A DNA stretch of 64,000 nt from Lewinella sp. 4G2 (GTDB lineage: Bacteria; Bacteroidota; Bacteroidia; Chitinophagales; Saprospiraceae), in the NCBI RefSeq assembly GCF_001625015.1, contig NZ_LVWJ02000014.1:930001-994000 (forward strand). Reading direction: 5' to 3'. Below, piece by piece: positions 56,088 to 64,000 of this stretch. The notes beneath the pieces are model-generated. The model was not told where the DNA came from. It made no database searches and saw only the letters and a list, made by a program, of their open reading frames with translations. The translations under genes were made by a program, and so were the position numbers. The stretch's first letter is position 1, and each line of letters starts with the position of its first letter.

Positions 56088-57203
56088 CTAAAAAACCACC
56101 ACCCCCTTAGCATTCCTCCCCCCCAACAAATCCTCAAAAGCCCACCCGAGCTCTTCCAGCGAATAAGTCCGCGTTACCATCTCATCCAGCAGCAAATCGC
56201 CGTTGCGGTACAGCTGCATGATCTTCGGGAAATCGATCTGCGGACGGCACTTGCCGTAGAGGGGGTTGACGTACGTCTTATCCCATTCAAATAAGCGCAT
56301 ATCGACGGTGATCTCCTGTTCGATGCCGCTTGCTTGCACGGCCACGCCGGCGTTGCGCACCATCGCCAGGGGAGCGGCGCCGAGTTCGGGGATGGCCGTG
56401 CACTCAAAAGCGTAGTCCGCCCCGCGGCCGCCGAGCATTTCTTTGATGGCTTCGGCGGCGTCGAGCAGCCCGGTATCCTCCCGGCGCGCCAGGTAGGTAT
56501 CCGTGGCGCCAAACTGTTTGGCGAGTTCCAGTTTGCCTTCGTTGACGTCCACCGCGACGATGCGGCCGGCGCCGGCTACGCGGCAGCCCTGGATTACGTT
56601 CAGCCCCACGCCCCCGCAACCGAGGACCACGGCGCTACTCCCAGCCCGCAACTGCGCGGCATTTACGACCGATCCGTAACCCGTCATCACCCCGCAACTC
56701 ACGATGGCCGCGGCGGCAAAATTCAGGCCTTCGCCTTCCGTCCGGACGAGTGCCGACCGCTTCACCAGTACGTATTCACTCAGCGTCCCGAGATTGAATG
56801 AGCGCTCAATCGGCTTCCCGTTCAGTACCGTCCCTTCGAGGTGGGCGTGGCCCGGGGTGTAGCCATTGCCACCCGCGACCACTGGCGAATTCTGCTCACA
56901 GATATGTTGGTTGCCCTCCTGGCACTGAAAGCAGCGCATACACGGCGTCGCCCAGTTCAGGATCACCGCGTTACCCACTTTTAGGTCCGCAATGTCGGCA
57001 CCAATTTGTTGGACGACCCCGGCGCCTTCGTGGCCCATCACGATGGGTTTGCCCCAACTTAGCGAGTCGTGGTCGGTATGGCACAAACCGGCGGCTTTCA
57101 TCTTCACGATCACCTCGTCCGGCCGTGGGTCGGCGAGTTCCAGCGACTCAATGGTAAAACCACCGGCGCCATCGGCTACGGCAGCCCGGGTAAGTAGGGG
57201 CAT
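56088..57203 (-). CDS. Zinc-dependent alcohol dehydrogenase (MDR family)
   Basis: 371 residues. Catalytic zinc ligands: Cys in AAGLCHTDHDSL, H-E in VMGHEGAGVV, and Cys in IVSCGVMTGYG. Structural zinc: C-x2-C-x2-C-x7-C in CMRCFQCQEGNQHIC. NAD(P)-binding Rossmann motif is VVLGCGGVGLNVI, with ...VAVDVNEGKLELAKQFGAT. It resembles class III-like alcohol dehydrogenases; substrate unassigned. A TATCTTTG -7 box lies 20 bases upstream (57223-57230). Its neighbour on the same strand is an esterase. Confidence 0.9.
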   Translation of the reverse strand: MPLLTRAAVADGAGGFTIESLELADPRPDEVIVKMKAAGLCHTDHDSLSWGKPIVMGHEGAGVVQQIGADIADLKVGNAVILNWATPCMRCFQCQEGNQHICEQNSPVVAGGNGYTPGHAHLEGTVLNGKPIERSFNLGTLSEYVLVKRSALVRTEGEGLNFAAAAIVSCGVMTGYGSVVNAAQLRAGSSAVVLGCGGVGLNVIQGCRVAGAGRIVAVDVNEGKLELAKQFGATDTYLARREDTGLLDAAEAIKEMLGGRGADYAFECTAIPELGAAPLAMVRNAGVAVQASGIEQEITVDMRLFEWDKTYVNPLYGKCRPQIDFPKIMQLYRNGDLLLDEMVTRTYSLEELGWAFEDLLGGRNAKGVVVF

Positions 57204-57222
57204 ATACTTTTTAATTGAGATC

Positions 57223-57230
57223 CAAAGATA
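57223..57230 (-). promoter_or_regulatory. -7 promoter box of the alcohol dehydrogenase gene
   Basis: TATCTTTG (TAnnTTTG) on the minus strand, 20 bases before the ATG at 57203. A matching -33 box is not evident. Confidence 0.45.
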
Positions 57231-57283
57231 ACCAGGCCGGATCTGCAGCCCTGAGATCAGTCCTTATTCATCCCAATTACCTG

Positions 57284-57358
57284 GCACCCGCGTCCGCGCA
57301 TAATCATCTGGCGCCCCGACTGAGTGCGGGACTAACTGCGTGTCGCTGCCGCAGGTGC
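57284..57358. repeat. 75-bp element with 17-bp motif ends, third copy
   Basis: Degenerate left end GCACCCGCGTCCGCGC (57284-57299), middle GGCGCCCCGACTGAGTGC and GGGACTAACTGCGTG, right end GTCGCTGCCGCAGGTGC (57342-57358; one mismatch). Same order as 29100-29179. The preceding TCAGTCCTTATTCATC (57258-57273) resembles the edge of the TCGA-tract core. Confidence 0.8.
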
Positions 57359-57432
57359 AAACGTTGGAAGGCAAGCAAACAGGACCAAACTACCAACTGA
57401 TGGACAATACCGACAAGACAAAAACCAGCCTC

Positions 57433-57471
57433 AAAAAAAGTGGGATGCCAGGTCAATCCCCGCATCCCACT
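57433..57471 (-). terminator. Intrinsic terminator of the 1032-residue T9SS protein gene
   Basis: On the minus strand AGTGGGATGC (57471-57462) pairs perfectly with GCATCCCACT (57448-57439), loop 13 nt, followed by seven T (57439-57433). It lies 62 bases past the stop. Confidence 0.9.
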
Positions 57472-57532
57472 CGAAATAATTACAAAACTCATGCATGAAT
57501 GGTCAGGCACCATTCATGCACGTTGGCCGCGT

Positions 57533-60500
57533 TTAGTTACGGATCAACCTCCGCGTGACCGTAGCACCGGCGGCATCCCGCAAACGCAGGAAGTACACGC
57601 CCCGGGGGAGGTGGCTCAGCGAAAGAACCGCCCGGCCAGCGTTAAACTGAACGGCCGGCAAACGCTGCAAACGGCCAGTAACGTCGACCAACTCCAACTG
57701 CGCACCCGCATTGCGGCCCGCCAGCGCGGGGACGTCCACCGTAAGCAGATCGGTGACGGGGTTGGGGTAGACGGACATGCCAACCGCCCAGGCAGCCTCA
57801 TTCGTACCTACCGTCAGGTCGGGTAGGCCGCAGGGGGAGGCATCCTCAGCCGCGGGCTTGGTGCCGATGGAAATGTAGTCGAAGAAGATCTCGTTGCCGG
57901 GGAAGTTGTCCTGCTCCCGATCGAGGTAGATCCACATATCAAGGAGATCGGTCGGGTCAAAGCCCTCCAGGTCCTCAGCGGTGAAGTCGAAAACGAGGTT
58001 GGACCATCCGGTAAGGTCGCCCTGCACCGTCTCGGTCAGCACCGCCGAACGGGAAGCGATGGCGCCGTCTCCGGAACGGAAGAGGACGGAGATCGGGAAG
58101 GCCTCCGCGCTACGGGCGCGGATGAACACCTGTGTGAGACCCTCAATGCTGGTAATGGGCAAACCACCCTCCGCCGTGGGCGTAATGATGAGCGGGCGGA
58201 AGGCACCGAGCGGGGCGTTTACGGGGTCCGTAACGGTCACGAGCGCCTCCTCGCAATCAGCGGTGACGCCAATGGTCAGGCGCTCCGCTTCCGCACCACC
58301 GAAGACCGTCAGGCCATCGAGGTTATCGAACTGGGCCGTGTAGCTGGTGGGGCGGATCATGAAATCACAGGAAGTATTCTGAGCCGGGTCCGGCGCTTCA
58401 CCAATGGCGATGTGGTCGATGCTGAAGAAGTTGCCCGCAAAGTTGGGCGTACCACGGTCGAGGTAGAACCAGACGTCGGAAAAGGTCATCGGGTCAAAAC
58501 CGCCGAGCTCGGCGGCGGTGAAGGTGACGGTGAATTCCGTCCAGTCCTCCAGGCCGGCGGGGATGTCTACGGCCAGGCGGTCGGTCCGTTCGGGTGGCGT
58601 ACCACCGCCGGACCGGAGCAGAATGGCCACGTTGACGGCCTCGGCGGAGCGCACGCGCATCGTAACCGAAAGGTCACCGTCAATCATCGTCAGGCGCTCC
58701 CCGTTTTCGTTGGTGGGGTTCACCTGGAAGGCGTTGAACGCCGGCAGCGCATTATCGACGGGGTCAGTAACGGAAAGGTTAAGGACACCACAATCCGTAT
58801 CCAGATCGAAAGTGGCCGAGCGGCCCGCTGCATTGGAGGTGGAGAAGGACGTCAAACTGTCCCCCGTGAAGTACTCTACGAACGTGCCCGGAACACCGGC
58901 TTCCAGTGAGCAAGGGGAGTTTTGCTCCGCGTCCGGCGCACCACCTACGACGATGTGGTCGATGTAAAATTCATTACCGGGGAAGTTCTCGTTGCTGCGG
59001 TCGAGGTAGAACCACAAATCGCGAATATCGGCGGGGTCAAAAACGGGGCCAAACTCATCGCTGGTGAAGGTGACGGTCGCTTCCGTCCATTCATCGAGAC
59101 CGGCCGGGACATCGAAACCGAGGCGGCTCGTCCGGAAGTCAGCCGTACCGTCTCCGGAACGGAATAGTAATTCTACGGGCAGGGCCTCGGCGGAGCGCAC
59201 GCGCATCGTGACGGTCAGCCGGTCCGTAAGGTTGGTCACCTTGTTGCCGTCCGCATCATTCAGGCGCACGCTGTACGGCTTGGAAGTGCCCTGCGGCGCA
59301 CCAACCGGGTCGGTGATGGCGATCAACAGTTGCTCACAGTCCGTATCGTAAGTGAACGTCGTCACGCTCGGGGCGGAACCACTCTGGCTGAGTTCGATGA
59401 GCGTATCTCCCTGGAAGTAATTGGCGGAGAACATGGTGTCGGTCATCGTGCCGCCACCGCCGTCGCCGAGTTCGCAGGGGGAATTCTGCGTAGCATCGGC
59501 GGGCCCACCGATCACGATGTGGTCGATGTAGAAGTCGTTACCGGGGAAGTTTTCGTTGCTGCGATCCAGGTAGAACCAGAAGTCACGAATGTCAGCCGGA
59601 TCAAAGGAAGAACCGAACTCAGCGCTGGTAAAGGTGACGGTTGCTTCCGTCCACTCGTCGAGCCCAGCCGGGACGTCAAAACCGAGGCGACTCGTCCGGA
59701 AATCGGCGGTACCGTCGCCGGAGCGGAACAACATTTCTACCGGCAGCGCCTCGGCGGAGCGGACGCGCATCGTGACGGTCAGCCGGTCCGTAAGGTTGGT
59801 CACCTTATTTCCGTCTGCGTCATTTACCCGCACGACGTAAGGCTTGGAGGTGCCCTGTGGTGCATTGACGGGGTCGGTGATGGCAATCTGCAGTTGCTCG
59901 CACTCCGTATCGTAGGTGAAGGTGGACACGCTGGCCGCCGAGCTGCTCTGGCTGATCTCCACGAGGGTATCTCCCCGGAAGTAATTAGCGGAGAACATGG
60001 TATCGGTCATCGTACCGCCACCGCCGTCGCCGAGTTCACAGGGGGAATTCTGCGCAGCATCGGCGGGCCCACCGATCACGATGTGGTCGATGTAGAAGTC
60101 GTTACCGGGGAAGTTTTCGTTGCTACGATCCAGGTAGAACCAGAAGTCACGGATGTCGGCCGGATCAAAGGAAGGGCCGAATTCAGCACTGGTGAAGGTG
60201 ACGGTCGCTTCCGTCCACTCATCGAGCCCGGCGGGGACGTCAAAACCGAGGCGACTCGTCCGGAAATCGGCGGTACCGTCGCCGGAGCGGAACAACATTT
60301 CTACGGGCATAGCTTCGGCGGAGCGGACGCGCATGGTGACGGTAAGCCGGTCGGTGAGGTCCGTAATTTGGTCACCATCGGCGTTGCGTACCCGCACTAC
60401 GTAGGGCTTGGAAGTGCCCTGCGGCGCATTGACGGGGTCAGTGATGGCGATCTGCAGTTGCTCACAGTCGGTATCGTAGGTGAACGTCGTTACGGTTGCG

Positions 60501-60631
60501 GCGGAACTGCTCTGGCTGATCTCTACGAGGGTATCCCCCTGGAAGTAGTTGGCGGAAACGTCCTGCGCCCGCAGGCTGCCGGCTCCGATCACAAGTAGTA
60601 GAGATAATAACTGGAGGTATAGTTTTTGCAT
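57533..60631 (-). CDS. T9SS-sorted protein with five tandem ~188-residue domains
   Basis: 1032 residues, signal peptide ending GAGSLRAQ. Five beta-sandwich domains, each with FTYDTDCEQLQIAITDPVNA, LTVTMRVRSAEA, LFRSGDGTADFRTSRLGFDV, WTEATVTFTSAEFG and FWFYLDRSNENFPGNDFYID-type blocks, resemble carbohydrate-binding modules. The first three are nearly identical with a 564-bp period (188 residues), joined by ELGDGGGGTMTDTM linkers; the last two are diverged. Residues ~955-1032 form a T9SS type A domain (MSVYPNPVTDLLTVDV, LPRGVYFLRLRDAAGATVTRRLIRN). Probably a surface glycan-binding protein. High DNA identity makes repeat-number change likely. A strong terminator follows. Confidence 0.88.
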   Translation of the reverse strand: MQKLYLQLLSLLLVIGAGSLRAQDVSANYFQGDTLVEISQSSSAATVTTFTYDTDCEQLQIAITDPVNAPQGTSKPYVVRVRNADGDQITDLTDRLTVTMRVRSAEAMPVEMLFRSGDGTADFRTSRLGFDVPAGLDEWTEATVTFTSAEFGPSFDPADIRDFWFYLDRSNENFPGNDFYIDHIVIGGPADAAQNSPCELGDGGGGTMTDTMFSANYFRGDTLVEISQSSSAASVSTFTYDTECEQLQIAITDPVNAPQGTSKPYVVRVNDADGNKVTNLTDRLTVTMRVRSAEALPVEMLFRSGDGTADFRTSRLGFDVPAGLDEWTEATVTFTSAEFGSSFDPADIRDFWFYLDRSNENFPGNDFYIDHIVIGGPADATQNSPCELGDGGGGTMTDTMFSANYFQGDTLIELSQSGSAPSVTTFTYDTDCEQLLIAITDPVGAPQGTSKPYSVRLNDADGNKVTNLTDRLTVTMRVRSAEALPVELLFRSGDGTADFRTSRLGFDVPAGLDEWTEATVTFTSDEFGPVFDPADIRDLWFYLDRSNENFPGNEFYIDHIVVGGAPDAEQNSPCSLEAGVPGTFVEYFTGDSLTSFSTSNAAGRSATFDLDTDCGVLNLSVTDPVDNALPAFNAFQVNPTNENGERLTMIDGDLSVTMRVRSAEAVNVAILLRSGGGTPPERTDRLAVDIPAGLEDWTEFTVTFTAAELGGFDPMTFSDVWFYLDRGTPNFAGNFFSIDHIAIGEAPDPAQNTSCDFMIRPTSYTAQFDNLDGLTVFGGAEAERLTIGVTADCEEALVTVTDPVNAPLGAFRPLIITPTAEGGLPITSIEGLTQVFIRARSAEAFPISVLFRSGDGAIASRSAVLTETVQGDLTGWSNLVFDFTAEDLEGFDPTDLLDMWIYLDREQDNFPGNEIFFDYISIGTKPAAEDASPCGLPDLTVGTNEAAWAVGMSVYPNPVTDLLTVDVPALAGRNAGAQLELVDVTGRLQRLPAVQFNAGRAVLSLSHLPRGVYFLRLRDAAGATVTRRLIRN

Positions 60632-60721
60632 AATCGTTGTTGTTGAATAGGAAAGAAGAGCGATGCTTGGTAAGGCTGAGGAAAATCTTGGGCGTAGCCG
60701 CTTCCGGCACGGTCCCGTGGC

Positions 60722-62821
60722 TTACTGTTTGATGATGCGGCGGGAAAGCACCCGTCCGTCAGTGAGGTGAACCTTCAGTACGTAGAGGCCGGCCGGCCAA
60801 GCGCTCGTATCGATGGCCGTAGCGGTAGAACCGGTGAGGATGGCTCGCCCGTTGGCGTCGTGCACTTCGAGGCTGGTGAGTGGTCGCTCCGTTTCCAGCA
60901 TCAATTGGTTGGTAACTGGATTAGGGTAGGTCCGGAGTTCCCTGGCGGTCGCTTCCCGCACGGAGGTGGTGCCCTGCACGGCAATCCCGTTAGAGAAGGG
61001 AGAAGGCCCGGCGTCGTTCAGCGCGTATACCCGGTAGATGAAAGTGCCGCTACCCGTAGGTAATGGCCCACCGTAAGCCTCCGTATTCGGGGGCAGGGTG
61101 GCGATGGTTTGGTAGGTCACCCCACCGTCGTTGGAGGCCACCACGACGTAGCCGGTCTCCCGGGTGGCGATGTCCATCCAGGTCAGGGTCAGTCCGTCGC
61201 CGAAGAAGAGGCGTTCGAGTTTGGCGGGGGCGTCCGGCGTGATCCCGAACTCCCGGCGGTTGGCCAGCTGGGCGTCGTAGAGGGACGGGATGGCGAGCGT
61301 CTCGTTCGTTAGTTCAATGTAGCCGGCCGGGTGGTCGAAGGGCCCCGTTCCGGTGACGTTGCTCCGGCAACCAATGGCGTAATTCTGCCGGCCGGGTGGC
61401 TTCTGGATGATGATGCCCCGCGTGGAGGGCGTCTGGACGTTCCAGGCTACGCTGTTGACGCTGGCCCAGCCGTGGCCGGTCCCAAAATCACCCCGGTTGT
61501 AGAGGCCGATCAGGTTGCGAGTGTTGGACTCCCGGAAGTCGAGTTGGTCAAACAACAAACCCTGGCTCCAGCGGCGGTGGCCCTCACTCACGTTGAGGTC
61601 CCGGTCGCTGATGGAATTATGAAAGACGATCCCCGAAACGCTACTCGTTCCGTTAGACACGAAAGCATGGCGCCCTTCGGTGGCGTAATTATCCGTGAAG
61701 AGGCAGTTATTGGTAAAACTGCTGGCGCAAAAGTTATAGCGCCGCCCACCCAGCACTGGGGAGTGGGGAGCGAGCCCCGAACAGCCGGTCACCGTCACCC
61801 GGTTGGCGACCGAGAGGTCAACGAGGGCGTAACTGAAGTTGAGCGCCGTCACGTCCTTCACCCACGCATCCTGCACGCCGCGCATGAAGATGGTGGTCCG
61901 GACGTGGTCCTCCTCCAGCGGGCCGTTGGTCTGGACGTCGATCCGCAGGTTTTCAATGCCCACTTCGGTCAGGATCGTCCGGTCATCCAGAATGTACACG
62001 GAGGATTGCGCCAGTGACCGATCCAGGTGATCGTAGACGGGAATATTGAGGGTGATCTTCCCTTCGGGGATATTGACGTCGGTAATGAGGCGGTTATAGT
62101 ACAGGTCGATATCACCGGTAGCCCAGGGTTCGTCGCCAGCTGTTGCGCCCCGGTCAATCGAGGCCAACCATTCCGCCGTGCTAGGTTGGGTGACGATTAC
62201 TCGGTCGCCGCGGCGGTAGAATTCAGCGGCGGCCACCTCGAGGGTGCGGGACCCGGCGGGGACGAACTCACTCGTCACGTCGGAGCGGGTGCCAGCCACG
62301 GCGTTCGTCCAACTCGGCAGGCTCTGCCCCTGCACGACGATCAGGTTGCGCAGCGTCGGGGCGTTCCCAAGGCCCTGAATCACGGTGTTCTCGCCGGAGT
62401 TGATCTCCTGTCCGGAGCCGCGCAGCACCATCCCACTTGCGCGGATAAATAGCTGGCCGGATACCGGGTAGTTACCGGGCCCGAGCAGGAGGGCACCGCG
62501 GTAGCCGTTGGCGTCGGGCGTCCGTGCGGCCAAATCGTCGAGTGCGGCCTGAATGTGCGCAGTATTGTCGCCCGTGATCGGGTCCAGGGTCAGTACGGTG
62601 GGCACTTCGGGGAGGGGAGCGTCGCCGTTTTTGTAGCCGGCGTGGCTAAAGTCGGCCACGTAATTATTCTCATCGTCCGCCACGTACCGGAGGTGGTTTT
62701 CCGCGTCGAGGTAGACAATCTCGGAGCTTTCCTGGGCGCTGACGCAGGTGCCAAGCAAAGTGAGGGCAAAGCAAGCGGACACCCCAAATGGAGTGCGGGA
62801 AGAGAATAATGAACGGGGCAT
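60722..62821 (-). CDS. Secreted pectate-lyase-superfamily beta-helix protein with FN3 and T9SS domains
   Basis: About 699 residues from the ATG at 62821 (a TTG at 62836 is possible). The signal peptide ends LLGTCVSAQ, whose codons are a one-mismatch 17-bp motif (62735-62751). Residues ~70-520 form a right-handed parallel beta-helix with a pectate-lyase-like start (DNTAHIQAALDDLAARTPDA, GALLLGPGNYPVSGQLFIRA, GMVLRGSG). An FN3-like domain (about 535-610; PAKLERLFFGDGLTLTW, GTFIYRVYALNDAGPSPFSN) and a T9SS type A domain (about 625-699; RTYPNPVTNQLMLETE, WPAGLYVLKVHLTDGRVLSRRIIKQ) follow. Probably a polysaccharide lyase or binding protein; substrate unknown. Confidence 0.85.
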   Translation of the reverse strand: MPRSLFSSRTPFGVSACFALTLLGTCVSAQESSEIVYLDAENHLRYVADDENNYVADFSHAGYKNGDAPLPEVPTVLTLDPITGDNTAHIQAALDDLAARTPDANGYRGALLLGPGNYPVSGQLFIRASGMVLRGSGQEINSGENTVIQGLGNAPTLRNLIVVQGQSLPSWTNAVAGTRSDVTSEFVPAGSRTLEVAAAEFYRRGDRVIVTQPSTAEWLASIDRGATAGDEPWATGDIDLYYNRLITDVNIPEGKITLNIPVYDHLDRSLAQSSVYILDDRTILTEVGIENLRIDVQTNGPLEEDHVRTTIFMRGVQDAWVKDVTALNFSYALVDLSVANRVTVTGCSGLAPHSPVLGGRRYNFCASSFTNNCLFTDNYATEGRHAFVSNGTSSVSGIVFHNSISDRDLNVSEGHRRWSQGLLFDQLDFRESNTRNLIGLYNRGDFGTGHGWASVNSVAWNVQTPSTRGIIIQKPPGRQNYAIGCRSNVTGTGPFDHPAGYIELTNETLAIPSLYDAQLANRREFGITPDAPAKLERLFFGDGLTLTWMDIATRETGYVVVASNDGGVTYQTIATLPPNTEAYGGPLPTGSGTFIYRVYALNDAGPSPFSNGIAVQGTTSVREATARELRTYPNPVTNQLMLETERPLTSLEVHDANGRAILTGSTATAIDTSAWPAGLYVLKVHLTDGRVLSRRIIKQ

Positions 62822-62882
62822 GAGCGGGATTTTCAAAACTGGCGGCCGGGCGGATCAAACAAAGGCTTCGGCCTAACTATGT

Positions 62883-62909
62883 CAAATATACACATTAAAT
62901 TTATTGTGT
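62883..62909 (-). promoter_or_regulatory. Promoter with overlapping palindromic operator
   Basis: TATATTTG (62890-62883, minus strand) fits TAnnTTTG. Immediately upstream, ACACATTAAATTTATTGTGT (62890-62909) is a near-perfect 20-bp palindrome filling the spacer, so a repressor there would block RNA polymerase. It drives the beta-helix gene starting at 62821. Confidence 0.55.
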
Positions 62910-63023
62910 GTCTTGTTGACACGTTAAAGGGATTTTGGCAAGGAACTTTACCACTATGAGTTGAGCTACAAATCCCGAATGCTGAACTCTCTGGCCGCTG
63001 AATCACCTAGCGAAAAGCAAGTG

Positions 63024-63041
63024 GGCGCTGCCGCAGGATGC
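63024..63041 (-). repeat. Near copy of the 17-bp motif
   Basis: GGCGCTGCCGCAGGATGC equals the motif complement with one inserted A. It lies 178 bases before the TonB receptor start. Confidence 0.7.
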
Positions 63042-63218
63042 CAGGTGGAGTGGCGAGTAAAAGGGACAAATCTGACCGCGGCGTAAATACTTAAAGCGCT
63101 GGAAGCTTACGTTAAAAAGAAGCCCCGCCTAACGCTAATCGACTTTTCCACCGTCTCTTTACCGACCACTACGTTGGATTTGACTTTCACTACGCTCTTT
63201 CCTTACCACACCCACCCT

Positions 63219-64000
63219 ATGGAGTACCTCTGTCTTTTCCTCGCCTGCTGGGTGAGCCTGCCCTTGCTGTCCCAAACCACGATCTCGGGTTACCTGACGG
63301 ACCAGACCAGCGGCGAACCCCTCCTCAGCGCGACCGTGCTGGAAGTGAACTCCGGCAAGGGCGCCGTAGCCAACACCTACGGATTTTACAGCCTTACGCT
63401 GCCGGCCGGGATGACCGAGGCCAAACTGCGTTTCAGCTACATCGGTTACCAAAACCAGGAACAAACTTTTCAACTGGGCGAGGACCAAACGCTGGACATC
63501 CAACTCTCCGCCTCCGTCGACCTCGAAGAGATCGTCGTTACCTCGGACCGCGGGGAACGGATCGAACAGCAAACCCAGATGAGCCGGACGGAGGTACCCG
63601 TCGCCCAGATCAAACGCATCCCCGCTCTGCTCGGGGAGGTGGACGTGCTGAAAACCCTCCAACTCCTGCCCGGCGTACAGTCCGGCGGGGAAGGAACGAC
63701 GGGACTCTACGTACGCGGTGGCAGCCCCGACCAAAACCTGGTGCTGCTGGACGGCGTCCCGATCTACAACGTCAGCCACCTGCTGGGCATCTTCTCCGTA
63801 TTCAATGCGGACGCGCTGCGGAGCGTCACCCTGACGAAAGGGGGCTTCCCCGCCCGCTACGGTGGCCGCCTCAGTTCCGTGCTGGAGATCAACATGAAGG
63901 AAGGCAACCTCAAAAAGTGGGAAGGCGAAGGCTCCATTGGCATCATCTCGTCTAAACTGACACTGAGCGGGCCGCTGATCAAGGATAAGACCTCCATCCT
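63219..64000 (+). CDS. TonB-dependent receptor with CarboxypepD_reg domain, cut by window end
   Basis: The first 260 residues of a large outer-membrane receptor; the frame is open at the right edge. A short signal peptide (MEYLCLFLACWVSLPLLSQ) precedes a CarboxypepD_reg-like domain (TTISGYLTDQTSGEPLLSAT, GFYSLTLPAGMTEAKLRFSY, IGYQNQEQTF; residues ~20-100). The TonB plug follows (GEVDVLKTLQLLPGVQSGGE, LYVRGGSPDQNLVLLDGVPI, HLLGIFSVFNADALRSVTLT, GGFPARYGGRLSSVLEINMK). It lacks SusC-specific features in what is visible, so it is a general TonB receptor. The first ATG is used; an in-frame TTG at 63180 is less likely. Confidence 0.92.
   Translation, partial: MEYLCLFLACWVSLPLLSQTTISGYLTDQTSGEPLLSATVLEVNSGKGAVANTYGFYSLTLPAGMTEAKLRFSYIGYQNQEQTFQLGEDQTLDIQLSASVDLEEIVVTSDRGERIEQQTQMSRTEVPVAQIKRIPALLGEVDVLKTLQLLPGVQSGGEGTTGLYVRGGSPDQNLVLLDGVPIYNVSHLLGIFSVFNADALRSVTLTKGGFPARYGGRLSSVLEINMKEGNLKKWEGEGSIGIISSKLTLSGPLIKDKTSI

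Larger units (their letters stand above)
62837..63218. other. Divergent promoter region
   Basis: Between the beta-helix gene (minus) and the TonB receptor (plus). It holds a minus-strand -7 box and palindrome (62883-62909), a GTGTC/GACAC inverted repeat (62907-62921) and a near copy of the 17-bp motif (63024-63041). No gene is seen. Confidence 0.55.

Overview
The window looks like chromosome from a marine-type Bacteroidota of the Saprospiria, Lewinella/Neolewinella-like. This is inferred from protein style, not from a marker gene. Five secreted proteins end in type IX secretion (T9SS) type A sorting domains. There is a DUF5686/carboxypeptidase-regulatory outer-membrane protein, a large SprA-like outer-membrane protein, a TonB-dependent receptor cut by the right edge, and several promoters of the Bacteroidota form TAnnTTTG. 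Most of the window is GC-rich. About 38.2-43.9 kb and 44.8-46.1 kb are visibly AT-rich accessory stretches.

Layout. 0-5.3 kb: hairpin repeats, two paralogous ssb genes, an IS3-family element, a repeat block, a rhomboid protease and rbfA. 5.6-19.5 kb: DUF5686 protein, truA, a CYTH protein, an SH3b protein, a T9SS-exported GH10 xylanase bracketed by 104-bp hairpin repeats, the SprA-like protein, and a ribokinase plus sugar transporter pair. 19.7-31 kb: a hypothetical gene overlapping a T9SS protein tail to tail, a ParE/RelE toxin-antitoxin pair, an M24 peptidase, two DEAD-box helicases, a sugar isomerase-like protein with a double palindromic operator, a nucleoside-type MFS transporter and a beta-helix protein. 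31-34 kb: a methionine locus, with promoter, SAM-I riboswitch, a 77-codon leader ORF, metY and metX. 34-38 kb: GH25 and MltD-like peptidoglycan enzymes and a pRiA4b ORF-3-like protein. 38-46 kb: a decaying island of small membrane proteins. An intact IS903-like element with a 9-bp target duplication splits one of them; gene relics, an LRR-like protein and a frameshifted Fic fragment follow. 46.7-64 kb: BNR/sortilin-like protein, multi-domain T9SS proteins, an esterase, an alcohol dehydrogenase, a beta-helix T9SS protein and the TonB receptor start.

The most unusual content is non-coding. Four large repeat blocks (near 3.2, 36.7, 50.1 and 51.6 kb) share one order: a TTAGA-rich tract, a linker, a roughly 200-nt hairpin, then tandem small-hairpin units. 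Between copies the hairpin stems differ in sequence but stay complementary, while unpaired segments are conserved. That is the covariation pattern of a selected structure, and I do not recognise the family. A 17-bp motif, GCACCTGCGGCAGCGCC, occurs eight times exactly and at least seven times nearly exactly. It lies between genes, inside genes, and in four cases forms the end of a signal-peptide coding sequence. Further families are 104-bp and 98-bp hairpins, 75-80-bp elements carrying the 17-mer, and TCGA-rich tracts with a conserved core. Several genes end inside such repeats, so repeats appear to be reshaping gene ends.
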